Below, piece after piece: positions 25,521 to 33,031 of a stretch of DNA of 33,520 nucleotides. The position numbers and the translations under genes are program-made. Positions within the stretch are counted from its first letter, which is position 1. Each line of letters begins with the position of its first letter. Origin of the DNA: Desulfobacula sp. (GTDB lineage Bacteria; Desulfobacterota; Desulfobacteria; Desulfobacterales; Desulfobacteraceae); contig JANQML010000401.1 in the NCBI GenBank assembly GCA_028280105.1, positions 1-33,520 on the forward strand. Direction: 5' to 3'. The notes beneath the pieces are model-generated. The model worked only from the letters and a program-made list of their open reading frames with translations. It ran no database searches and had not been told where the DNA came from.

Positions 25521-25857
25521 ACTTATTTTAGCCTCGGTAAAAGCAGACATAACAGACAAGGTGATTGATGCCGCCAAAAATGACGGTGCCACCGGAGCAA
25601 CCATTATACCGGCCAGAGGGACCGGCATTAAAGAGGCAAAGACTTTCTTCGGGCTGACACTTGAGGCTCAGACCGATATTATAATGTTCCTCATTGAAGA
25701 ACATTTGGTGGGTAAGATATTGGAAACGATAGAAAAAGCCGGAGAATTTCATAAACCGGGCACGGGAATCGCTTTTGTCGTCCCGGTTGAACAGGTTGTC
25801 GGTCTTGAAAGTCAGATAGAAAAATTTGAAAAAGAGGTCCGGAAAAGCTATTTTTAA
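25510..25857 (+). CDS. PII-family signal-transduction protein with short T-loop
   Basis: A 115-residue protein with the PII ferredoxin-like fold pattern: strand KLILASVK, helix to DGATGATIIPARG, a later strand DIIMFLIEEHLVGKILETI and the B-loop-like KPGTGIAFVVPVEQ near residues 82-95. In GlnB/GlnK the T-loop (about 37-55) is long and carries Tyr51, the uridylylation site. Here that region is GTGIKEAKTFFGLTLEAQ, short and without tyrosine, so classical uridylylation is unlikely. PII proteins trimerise, bind nucleotides or other small ligands and control membrane transporters. Its overlap with the DUF1538 gene suggests it regulates that membrane pair. GGAG lies just before the ATG. Confidence 0.85.
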   Translation: MRFKLILASVKADITDKVIDAAKNDGATGATIIPARGTGIKEAKTFFGLTLEAQTDIIMFLIEEHLVGKILETIEKAGEFHKPGTGIAFVVPVEQVVGLESQIEKFEKEVRKSYF

Positions 25858-25892
25858 CCAATCCTAATTTATCTATAGAGGAAAATCCGATT

Positions 25893-26297
25893 ATGGAACG
25901 TGATAAAACTGCAATTGTTCGGGCAAAAGATGTGATGAGCAAAGGGATCATAACAATTGACGGTATGGCCACAGCCAAAGAGGCTGCCGCTAAAATGCGG
26001 TCTGAAAAAGTGGCGTCGCTCCTTGTGAAAAAAAGATATGAAGATGATGCCTGGGGCATGCTGGTTGTTCAGGATTTTATCAAAGGCGTGATCATGACCG
26101 GCCGGTCCCCGTCCGACGTTCATGTCTATGAAATCATGACCAAACCGGTTATCACCGTGCCGGGTGATATGGATATTCGTTATGTGGCCCGGCTGCTCTA
26201 CAGGGCCAATATTCGCAGGGCACCGGTCGAGGAAGCAGGGCAGCTCATCGGAAATGTCTCTCTTTCCGCCTTGATTTTGGAGAATGATCTCTTCTAA
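25893..26297 (+). CDS. CBS-pair domain protein
   Basis: A 134-residue protein made almost entirely of two CBS motifs: about 10-65 (VRAKDVMSKGIITIDGMATA) and about 75-131 (VYEIMTKPVITVPGDMDIRY). CBS pairs bind adenosine nucleotides or S-adenosyl compounds and act as energy or ligand sensors, frequently controlling channels and transporters. It is the last gene of the DUF1538-DUF1538-PII operon, 35 bp after the PII-like gene, with an AGAGGAAAA ribosome site. Together with the PII-like protein it gives the system two nucleotide-type sensors. No extra catalytic domain is visible. Confidence 0.92.
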   Translation: MERDKTAIVRAKDVMSKGIITIDGMATAKEAAAKMRSEKVASLLVKKRYEDDAWGMLVVQDFIKGVIMTGRSPSDVHVYEIMTKPVITVPGDMDIRYVARLLYRANIRRAPVEEAGQLIGNVSLSALILENDLF

Positions 26298-26305
26298 AAA
26301 CAGGG

Positions 26306-26365
26306 GCTCGATTTTGTGTGAACCCCTTTGGTCCGCAAGGGCGTGAACCGAGCGATTTATTTTTG
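26306..26365 (+). terminator. Possible terminator after CBS gene
   Basis: Two nested stems, GCTCG...CGAGC (26306-26310 / 26349-26353) around CCCTT...AAGGG, followed by GATTTATTTTT, 9 bp after the CBS stop. Stems are short, so confidence is limited. Confidence 0.35.
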
Positions 26366-26394
26366 AGGGGCTTTACGGGACAAATTGATAATGC

Positions 26395-26660
26395 TTATTT
26401 GGCCTCATCGGGAATTTCTATGACGGTTCCGGCCGGATGCTCTTTTACAACCGGCTTATACGCAAACGCTTTGATCTCTATCCGGGTTATGGATATCAGG
26501 CCTGATTTTCATCGGTTCAACAGCCAACTGATCATCCGTCGTGCTAGACATGGGCATGTCAGTGATGACCGGATTATTTGTTTCAATCTGTTTGCTTTTT
26601 TATGCAATGTTGGGGTGTATAATCCTTTTTTGGTGGCTGACCGGCATCACACGATAAAAA
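26395..26660 (-). pseudogene. Possible decayed minus-strand gene fragment
   Basis: On the minus strand the end of the stretch reads ITRIEIKAFAYKPVVKEH and then AGTVIEIPDEAK before a TAA at 26397-26395, which looks like a genuine protein C-terminus. Further upstream, in another frame, it reads PMSSTTDDQLAVEPMKIRPD. The two frames are each broken by stops, and no intact start is present. I read this as a small gene lost by frameshift. No family recognised. Confidence 0.3.
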
Positions 26661-27160
26661 TGCGGTGGATATGTTGAGTTATCTGCTTTTCATTCCGATC
26701 GGTTGATTCTCTTATATAAAAACCGGGTGTCTGACGATTTTCTGCTGTATGATATCTCCTGTTTTAAGAATTTTTTGCATTATATTGCAATTTAATATTT
26801 ATAAAGGCATAATCAGACAATACTTAAAATTAGGTTGAGTAGGGCTTCGTCGGTTTATTTATTGTATATTTTTGCTGCAAAATTCAAATTGTTTTTGACA
26901 AGAGAGCGATCGGGGTCAGTATGAATCCGGATCAAATGCCTGCCTGCTTTTCTTATTGTGAGACGGCGTATCAAATTAAATCGTACAGGGTCGCAGACGC
27001 ATCGTTGGGAGTCCGTCACCCATCGATCCGGACAACCCCTTGCCGGTCAGAAAATCCCGGGGACGGCCGTTTGGAATATGTTTCAGCGATATTTGAATTG
27101 ACAGGTGAGACGAAAATCTTCGTATACGGCAAATTGACCGGTGGGTTGTAGGTTTTTTCC
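26661..27160 (+). other. Gene-free AT-rich stretch upstream of yfiR-like gene
   Basis: About 500 bp with no gene I can support. A TTGACA box lies at 26895-26900, but no good -10 box at normal spacing. A small inverted repeat TTGCA-N6-TGCAA occurs near 26775-26790. It presumably holds the promoter of the YfiR-type operon. A 76-codon frame at 26921-27151 has no coding character. Confidence 0.5.
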
Positions 27161-27742
27161 ATGACGCTTATTTGCGAGGCATTTCTTATTATCATTAAAC
27201 AGTTCTTTCTTCTCCTTGTTCTATTTATTCTCAGTGCATATACATTAACCGACGCCCGGGCGCAAACCGTTAAAGAGTATGCGGTTAAGGCTGCTTTTGT
27301 ATTTAATTTTGCACGGTTTACCCAGTGGCCGGAATCGTCTTTTTCCGATGCCGATACCCCCTATCAGCTTTGCTTTGTCGGCAATGATGAGGTGGCTGAT
27401 GAGTTTAAAACAATCCATGGCAAAAAAAACGGCCCGAGACTCATCCAGGTCCGTCAGCTGGAGGGTGATCCCGCCCGGGATTGTAAAATGTGTCATATTA
27501 TTTTCATCAGCCGGGATGTCAACCAAAAAACGGCCGATCAAATTTTGTCAAAAATCAAAGACCGGGCCGTTCTGGTTATTGGAGAAACAAAGGATTTTGC
27601 TAAAAAAGGCGGGGTGATTAATTTTTTCTCAAAAGAGAATCGACTGCAGTTTGAAATAAATACCCGGACTGCGAAAGACCGGGGGTTGAGCTTGAGTTCC
27701 CGTTTATTGAAACTTGCCTTTATTGTGGGCGGTGACGAATGA
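27161..27742 (+). CDS. YfiR-family periplasmic protein
   Basis: A 193-residue protein with a hydrophobic N-terminus (about 12-28) ending in DARAQ, a likely signal peptide, and a YfiR (DUF4154) domain: KEYAVKAAFVFNFARFTQWP near residues 38-57 is diagnostic, and NFFSKENRLQFEINTRTAK near the end fits too. In Pseudomonas YfiR represses the diguanylate cyclase YfiN from the periplasm in a redox-dependent way through disulfides. The mature protein here has Cys71, Cys108 and Cys111, so at least one disulfide is possible. Its stop overlaps the start of a CHASE8-type hybrid kinase (ATGA), which suggests it controls that kinase instead of a YfiN cyclase. The ribosome site is weak. Confidence 0.88.
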   Translation: MTLICEAFLIIIKQFFLLLVLFILSAYTLTDARAQTVKEYAVKAAFVFNFARFTQWPESSFSDADTPYQLCFVGNDEVADEFKTIHGKKNGPRLIQVRQLEGDPARDCKMCHIIFISRDVNQKTADQILSKIKDRAVLVIGETKDFAKKGGVINFFSKENRLQFEINTRTAKDRGLSLSSRLLKLAFIVGGDE

Positions 27743-30636
27743 ACCGATTTGCATTCTTAAACACCCGGAACCTCTCTATCCGGACAAAGCTGATCCTGCT
27801 TTTGGGCTTTATCGCCTTGTTATCTTTGTTCATGGTTTCCACAATGCTGATCATCAACGAGAAATACAGTGCCAAGAATAATTTAATACGGGAACTTGAA
27901 TCCACAGCCAATCTTGTTGCTCTGAATACGAGTGCCGCAATGATGTTTAACGATAAACAGGCGGCTTTGGAAAACTTAACTTCATTATCCACAAAGCCTG
28001 AAATTATCGTTGCGGTCCTATATGATGAAACCGGAAATATCTATGCGCAATACAGTGGAGAAAACGTAGATGCCAGCCCGGTGATCGACTCGTTAAAACA
28101 GGTCTACCCGGATTCCGGGCAGATGCTTGCCCAATTGGAACAATCCGGCGGGCTCAATTATTCCAAACAGGACCGGATTCATGTCATACGGCCGGTGATT
28201 GTCCAGGAGAGCTTTCTGGGTGCCATACACCTGGTTGACAATATGCAGCTGGTTAAAAAACGGGTCTATGCCTATTATGTGGTTGTCGCTTCCAGTGTGT
28301 TTATTACACTGATTGTCGTGTTGCTGTTGTCTTCGAAGATTCAGTCGTTTTTCACCGGTCCGGTTTTTGAAGTCATCGATTCCATGCGCAACGTGTCCAA
28401 ATATAAAGACTTCAGGATTCAGGTGAAAAAGAAAGGCGATGACGAATTTGGTGTGTTAGTGGACCACTTTAATGAGATGATCCGGGAGATTCATAAACGA
28501 GACAAAGAACTGAAGGAATACAGTGCCGGGCTGGAAACAATGGTGGAAAAGCGGACCGGGGATCTTTCCCTGGCAAAAAGCGAGCTTGAATCCATGGTGG
28601 TCAGCCTGAAAAAGGCAAAGGACGAAGCCGAAGAGGCCAGCCGGATCAAATCCCAATTTTTAGCCAACATGAGTCATGAAATCCGGACGCCCATGAATGG
28701 GGTTCTCGGCATGACGGAACTTTTAATTTCAACCACGCTTTCACAGGATCAATACCGCTATGTTGAAACCATTCAGCATTCGGGCGAGTCTCTATTGGAA
28801 ATCATCAATGATATCCTCGATTTTTCAAAAATCGAGGCAGGAAAACTTGAACTGGAGACGATTGATTTTGATTTACAATTACTGATTGAAGATGTCAGCC
28901 AGCTGCTGGCATCGCACGCCCATGCAAAACAGCTTGAAGTCGCAATCTGTATTGATGACGGATGCCATCGGTTTTTAAAAGGGGATCCAACAAGACTGCG
29001 GCAGGTGATGATCAATATTTTGGGAAATGCCATTAAATTTACCGAAAAAGGAGAGGTGATCGTAAAAACCGCCACGACCCCGATAGACAGGTATAGGGTT
29101 AATCTGAACATATCCATTTCAGACACCGGCGTTGGAATCAGCCCCCAGGACCGGCAAAAGCTTTTCAAACCATTTTCCCAGGCAGACGGGTCCACCACAC
29201 GAAAGTACGGTGGCACCGGTCTGGGGTTGACGATTTCCCATGAACTTGTCTCATTAATGGGGGGAACCCTTGATTGTGAGAGCGAACCAGGTCACGGGGC
29301 AACGTTTTATTTCACAATCCCCATGCTGAAAAACAATGAAATGCCTAAACGGGCTGTTTCACTCTCCCGTCATGAATTGAAAGGCCTGAAGGCGTTAATT
29401 GTCGATGACCATCCGATCAACAGAGAAATCCTGGAACGCCAGATCGCGTCTTGCGGCATGATCTATGACTCGGCGGGCAGAGGTGCTGAGGGATTAAAGA
29501 AGTTAAAAAGAGCAGTTTCTGAAAATAATGGCTTTGATATTGTTGTTCTGGATATGGATATGCCTGAGATGGACGGTTTTGAGGTGACCCGCCGGATCAA
29601 GACAGATCCGGACCTGAAACAGATTCCCATTATCATGCTGACCTCTGTTTTGATGCGAGGAGATGCGCAAACGGCCATGAAGCCGGGAGCAAATTCGTAC
29701 CTGACAAAACCGGTTCGGAAATCGGATCTGCATGCAGCGATTTTAAAAGTGCTGGGACACTCCATGGCGGACCTGTTCCATGAACCTGTCACTCAGCCCA
29801 GCCCTGCCGAAGAGGCGAGGACCTTTGATTTGAATGTCCTGCTGGCAGAGGATAACACCACGAACCAGGAAGTCGCGGCGGGAATGTTAAAACAATTCGG
29901 ATGCCGTGTCAGTCTTGCTGTAAATGGTGTTCAGGCCGTTGAACTCTTTTTAAAAGAGCGGCCCGATCTTGTTTTTATGGATTGCCAAATGCCGGAAATG
30001 GATGGATATCAGGCGACGGGTCAAATTCGCAACCATGAAGAACAGTTAAGTATCCGGACGCCCATTGTGGCGCTGACAGCCCATGCATTGAAAGGTGACA
30101 AAGAAAAATGCCTGGCAGCCGGTATGGATGATTTTCTCGGCAAACCGTTTAAATCAGACCAGCTGAAAGAGATACTTGACCGGTGGTCGGTTCCTTACAG
30201 GAAGAGGGATAAAAAGGTGACGGCCGATATGCCGGGTGTTTCCAGTGACGGATATAAAAAAGAAGTGGCGGCCGATACAGATGATAAGGCCACAGTAATC
30301 GATCCGGCTGCCATTCAGAGTATTAGAGATCTTCAAATGGAAGGGGAACCCAGTATCCTGAAAAATGTGATCACTGCATATATCACAGATGTAGAGACAA
30401 AGATAAGGCAAATAAAAAAGATGCCGTCACCATCTCCCACTAAAGAGATAAAAATATTTGCACACACATTAAAATCTTCAAGTGCGAATATCGGTGCCGT
30501 ACATCTGTCACAACTGGGCAAACAGCTTGAAATTGCTTGTAAAAATAACGCTTTTGACGATTTGGATCGTGCGATTGAGAGTATTGAGACCGAATTTGTC
30601 CGGGTTAAAACCGCATTGGAAAAGGAACGCTGTTAA
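27739..30636 (+). CDS. Hybrid histidine kinase CHASE8-HAMP-HisKA-HATPase-REC-REC-Hpt
   Basis: A 965-residue BarA-like phosphorelay protein. Membrane segments at about 17-39 and 180-198 enclose a CHASE8-type sensor (NTSAAMMFNDKQAALENL at 63-80 is typical). HAMP (about 200-255) and coiled coil precede HisKA with His313 in MSHEIRTPMN, then HATPase (NILGNAIKF, GTGLGLT). Receiver 1 (about 548-670) has its Asp in VVLDMDMPEMDG, receiver 2 (about 698-815) in VFMDCQMPEMDG, and the C-terminal Hpt domain has His in FAHTLKSSSANIG. A full His-Asp-His relay is therefore in one chain. CHASE8 domains are known to pair with YfiR. The gene overlaps the yfiR-like gene and lies 2 bp before the GGDEF-EAL gene, its likely output. 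Confidence 0.93.
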   Translation: MNRFAFLNTRNLSIRTKLILLLGFIALLSLFMVSTMLIINEKYSAKNNLIRELESTANLVALNTSAAMMFNDKQAALENLTSLSTKPEIIVAVLYDETGNIYAQYSGENVDASPVIDSLKQVYPDSGQMLAQLEQSGGLNYSKQDRIHVIRPVIVQESFLGAIHLVDNMQLVKKRVYAYYVVVASSVFITLIVVLLLSSKIQSFFTGPVFEVIDSMRNVSKYKDFRIQVKKKGDDEFGVLVDHFNEMIREIHKRDKELKEYSAGLETMVEKRTGDLSLAKSELESMVVSLKKAKDEAEEASRIKSQFLANMSHEIRTPMNGVLGMTELLISTTLSQDQYRYVETIQHSGESLLEIINDILDFSKIEAGKLELETIDFDLQLLIEDVSQLLASHAHAKQLEVAICIDDGCHRFLKGDPTRLRQVMINILGNAIKFTEKGEVIVKTATTPIDRYRVNLNISISDTGVGISPQDRQKLFKPFSQADGSTTRKYGGTGLGLTISHELVSLMGGTLDCESEPGHGATFYFTIPMLKNNEMPKRAVSLSRHELKGLKALIVDDHPINREILERQIASCGMIYDSAGRGAEGLKKLKRAVSENNGFDIVVLDMDMPEMDGFEVTRRIKTDPDLKQIPIIMLTSVLMRGDAQTAMKPGANSYLTKPVRKSDLHAAILKVLGHSMADLFHEPVTQPSPAEEARTFDLNVLLAEDNTTNQEVAAGMLKQFGCRVSLAVNGVQAVELFLKERPDLVFMDCQMPEMDGYQATGQIRNHEEQLSIRTPIVALTAHALKGDKEKCLAAGMDDFLGKPFKSDQLKEILDRWSVPYRKRDKKVTADMPGVSSDGYKKEVAADTDDKATVIDPAAIQSIRDLQMEGEPSILKNVITAYITDVETKIRQIKKMPSPSPTKEIKIFAHTLKSSSANIGAVHLSQLGKQLEIACKNNAFDDLDRAIESIETEFVRVKTALEKERC

Positions 30637-30638
30637 AA

Positions 30639-32771
30639 ATGATTTATATGGATTCATCAAAAACAAAGTCATTGGTACTGGTTGTGGACGATGACCCTTC
30701 TTTGAGAATGGTTATGGTTGCGGCATTAAAAAAATTTGGATTTGATGTCATTGAGGCGCAAAACGGCAAAAGCGGCATTGACAGGTTTTTGTCGGAACAA
30801 CCCGACATTGTTCTGCTGGATGTGATGATGCCGGATATGGACGGATTTGAAGCCTGTAAAACCATCCGGCAATTTCCGGATGGGAAATTGACCCAAATCC
30901 TTATGGTCACGGGGCTTGAGGATATCGATTCAACAAAAAAAGCCTTTGATGCCGGTGCAAACGGGTTTGTGACAAAACCATTGAACCTGACCCTGCTGGG
31001 TCAGCAGGTTCGATATATGCTGCGTGCCGGAAATGCATTCAAAGAACTCCATATTAATCGAAGTCGTTTGGCTAAAACCCAGGAACTGGCGAAAATTGGA
31101 AACTGGCAAATCGATCTGAAAACCCAAGAGTTTTATTGTTCTGCGGAGGCCGTTCAATTGCTTGGATTGGATGATATGGAAACGCCTGTCACATTGGACG
31201 ATTTTTTAACCCCCATTGTTCCCCAGGACTGGAACCGGGTCAAAGAGGCCTTTGAAAAAGCCGTGAAAGAGAAAATCGCCACAACGCTTGAATACCAGAT
31301 TCTTTTTTCAGACAGAACCCCAAAGCATATCCTGAATAAATCTGAAATTGTTTTTGATGAGCAGCACTCTCCGGTGATGATACTGGGCATTGTCCAGGAT
31401 GTCTCTCAGTTAAAACGGGCTGAAGAGGAAATCCGGTTTCTGGCCTTTTATGACGGCCTGACCGGCTTGGCAAACCGGATGCTCTTTATAGACCGGTTGG
31501 AACAAAGTATTATTGAATCTTCACGGAACAACAAACACTTTGCCCTCTTATTTCTTGATCTTGATAATTTTAAGGGTGTAAATGATTCCATGGGTCACCA
31601 TGTCGGAGATCGTTTACTTAAAAAAGTGGCTGAAAGTATTAAAAATTCAATCCGGAAAAGTGATTCGGCAACCCGATTGGTTGATGATAAACGACAAAAA
31701 GATGTAATGGTGGCCCGCCTTGGCGGAGATGAGTTTACGATTTTGATTACAGATCTCAAAACCCCTGAATCTGCTGCCCTAATTGCCAGACGATTGCTTC
31801 AGACCGTTCCGGCTGTTTATAATTTTAACGGACAGGAGGTGTCCGTCACAACCAGCATTGGTATCAGTGTTTTTCCAGAGGATGGCGACAAAGCCGACAT
31901 CCTTTTAAAGAATGCAGACACGGCCATGTACCATGCAAAAGAGGAAGGAAAAAATACATATCAGTTTTTCAAGGATTCAATGAACAAGGCTGCGTTTGAA
32001 CGGTATTCCATTGACAGAGATCTTAGAAAGGCGCTTCAGAACAATGAATTTGCCCTGTACTATCAGCCGAAGATCGATCTGGTTACAAGAAAAATTGTGG
32101 GGGCGGAAGCGTTGATCCGGTGGTTCCACCCCAGTCGGGGGATGATTCCGCCGAACCGGTTTATTCCCATTGCGGAGGAATCCGGTATCATCATTGATAT
32201 CAACCGGTGGGTATTAAGGACGGCAGGGCTGCAAAGCAAAACATGGGTCGATCAGGGATATGCGCCCATTGTTGTTGCCGTCAATCTTTCCGGATACAAG
32301 CTTGCCAGGCAGAATATCATTGAGAGCATTGATGTGGCGCTCCGGGAAATTAATTTTAACGCTTCAAACATAGAGATTGAGATTACTGAAAATATACTGA
32401 TGCAGGATAATGACGAAACCATATCCACATTGAATCGAATGAAATCTCTCAATCTGAGAATTGCTCTGGATGATTTTGGAACAGGGTATTCATCCCTGAG
32501 TTACCTTACATCTTTTCCCGTGGATACCATCAAGATCGACCGTTCCTTTGTGATGGCCTGCACATCGGAAAAAAACAATCTGGTTATCATCAAAGCGATC
32601 ATTGCCATGGGACACAGTCTGGGAAAAAAGATTGTGGCAGAAGGGATTGAAACAGAAGAACAATACCGGTTTTTAAAAGGACTGAATTGCGATGAAGGCC
32701 AAGGATACTATTTCAGCCGCCCGGTTCCCTCAGAGGAGTTTGCGAAACTGTTAGTAAAAGGGCGGCTTTAA
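30639..32771 (+). CDS. Receiver-PAS-GGDEF-EAL protein (c-di-GMP turnover)
   Basis: A 710-residue soluble protein. A receiver (about 10-130) with phospho-acceptor Asp61 in VLLDVMMPDMDG is followed by a PAS-like domain (about 145-262). A GGDEF domain follows with an intact GGDEF at 362-366, then an EAL domain with EAL at 490-492, DDFGTGYSSLSYL and later motifs (about 455-705). Both active sites look intact, so it could make and break c-di-GMP, with phosphorylation choosing the direction. The usual inhibitory-site RxxD appears as RKSD (339-342), but about 15 extra residues separate it from GGDEF. It starts 2 bp after the hybrid kinase, which probably phosphorylates it. AAGGAACG is the likely ribosome site, though rather far. 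Confidence 0.93.
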   Translation: MIYMDSSKTKSLVLVVDDDPSLRMVMVAALKKFGFDVIEAQNGKSGIDRFLSEQPDIVLLDVMMPDMDGFEACKTIRQFPDGKLTQILMVTGLEDIDSTKKAFDAGANGFVTKPLNLTLLGQQVRYMLRAGNAFKELHINRSRLAKTQELAKIGNWQIDLKTQEFYCSAEAVQLLGLDDMETPVTLDDFLTPIVPQDWNRVKEAFEKAVKEKIATTLEYQILFSDRTPKHILNKSEIVFDEQHSPVMILGIVQDVSQLKRAEEEIRFLAFYDGLTGLANRMLFIDRLEQSIIESSRNNKHFALLFLDLDNFKGVNDSMGHHVGDRLLKKVAESIKNSIRKSDSATRLVDDKRQKDVMVARLGGDEFTILITDLKTPESAALIARRLLQTVPAVYNFNGQEVSVTTSIGISVFPEDGDKADILLKNADTAMYHAKEEGKNTYQFFKDSMNKAAFERYSIDRDLRKALQNNEFALYYQPKIDLVTRKIVGAEALIRWFHPSRGMIPPNRFIPIAEESGIIIDINRWVLRTAGLQSKTWVDQGYAPIVVAVNLSGYKLARQNIIESIDVALREINFNASNIEIEITENILMQDNDETISTLNRMKSLNLRIALDDFGTGYSSLSYLTSFPVDTIKIDRSFVMACTSEKNNLVIIKAIIAMGHSLGKKIVAEGIETEEQYRFLKGLNCDEGQGYYFSRPVPSEEFAKLLVKGRL

Positions 32772-32862
32772 CGCCGAATGCAGGATAACGGGTCGGTTTA
32801 GCCCATCTGTTTGGATGGGAGAAAGATATCACCATCCGACTGAAATGGATAGAATAGCGGTG

Positions 32863-32958
32863 GACCCAAATCCACCATCAAATTTTTGTTTAGCATGTGG
32901 GCCATGGGTTGCACCGCCTCCCTGGCCTTCAGCAAGGTGATTTGATGGTGGATCAGGG
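32863..32958. repeat. Dispersed palindromic repeat, copy 2
   Basis: About 96 bp beginning GACCCAAATCCACCATCAAA and ending GATGGTGGATCAGGG, matching copy 1 (23742-23854) in the same orientation. Its ends form a perfect 14-bp inverted repeat, ATCCACCATCAAAT / ATTTGATGGTGGAT, so the element could fold into a long hairpin. It lies about 90 bp after the GGDEF-EAL stop and 14 bp before the -35 box of the TonB receptor. A small hairpin CCCATC-N6-GATGGG precedes it at 32802-32819. Confidence 0.82.
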
Positions 32959-32972
32959 TGGAGAAACTCATG

Positions 32973-33000
32973 TTGACATCCAATGCGTTCCCGCTATACT
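32973..33000 (+). promoter_or_regulatory. Sigma-70 promoter for the TonB-dependent receptor gene
   Basis: TTGACA (32973-32978), 16-bp spacer, TATACT (32995-33000), 32 bp before the ATG with an AAGGGGAA ribosome site between. One of the best promoter matches in the window. Confidence 0.65.
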
Positions 33001-33031
33001 ATTTTTTATTTATCATTATCAAAGGGGAACC

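Noticed and set aside
26318..26677. 119-codon plus-strand frame after the CBS gene
   Set aside because: Starts at a non-ATG codon without ribosome site, overlaps a likely terminator, and the opposite strand looks more protein-like.
26921..27151. 76-codon plus-strand frame before the yfiR-like gene
   Set aside because: No ribosome site, no family features; more likely part of the leader or promoter region.
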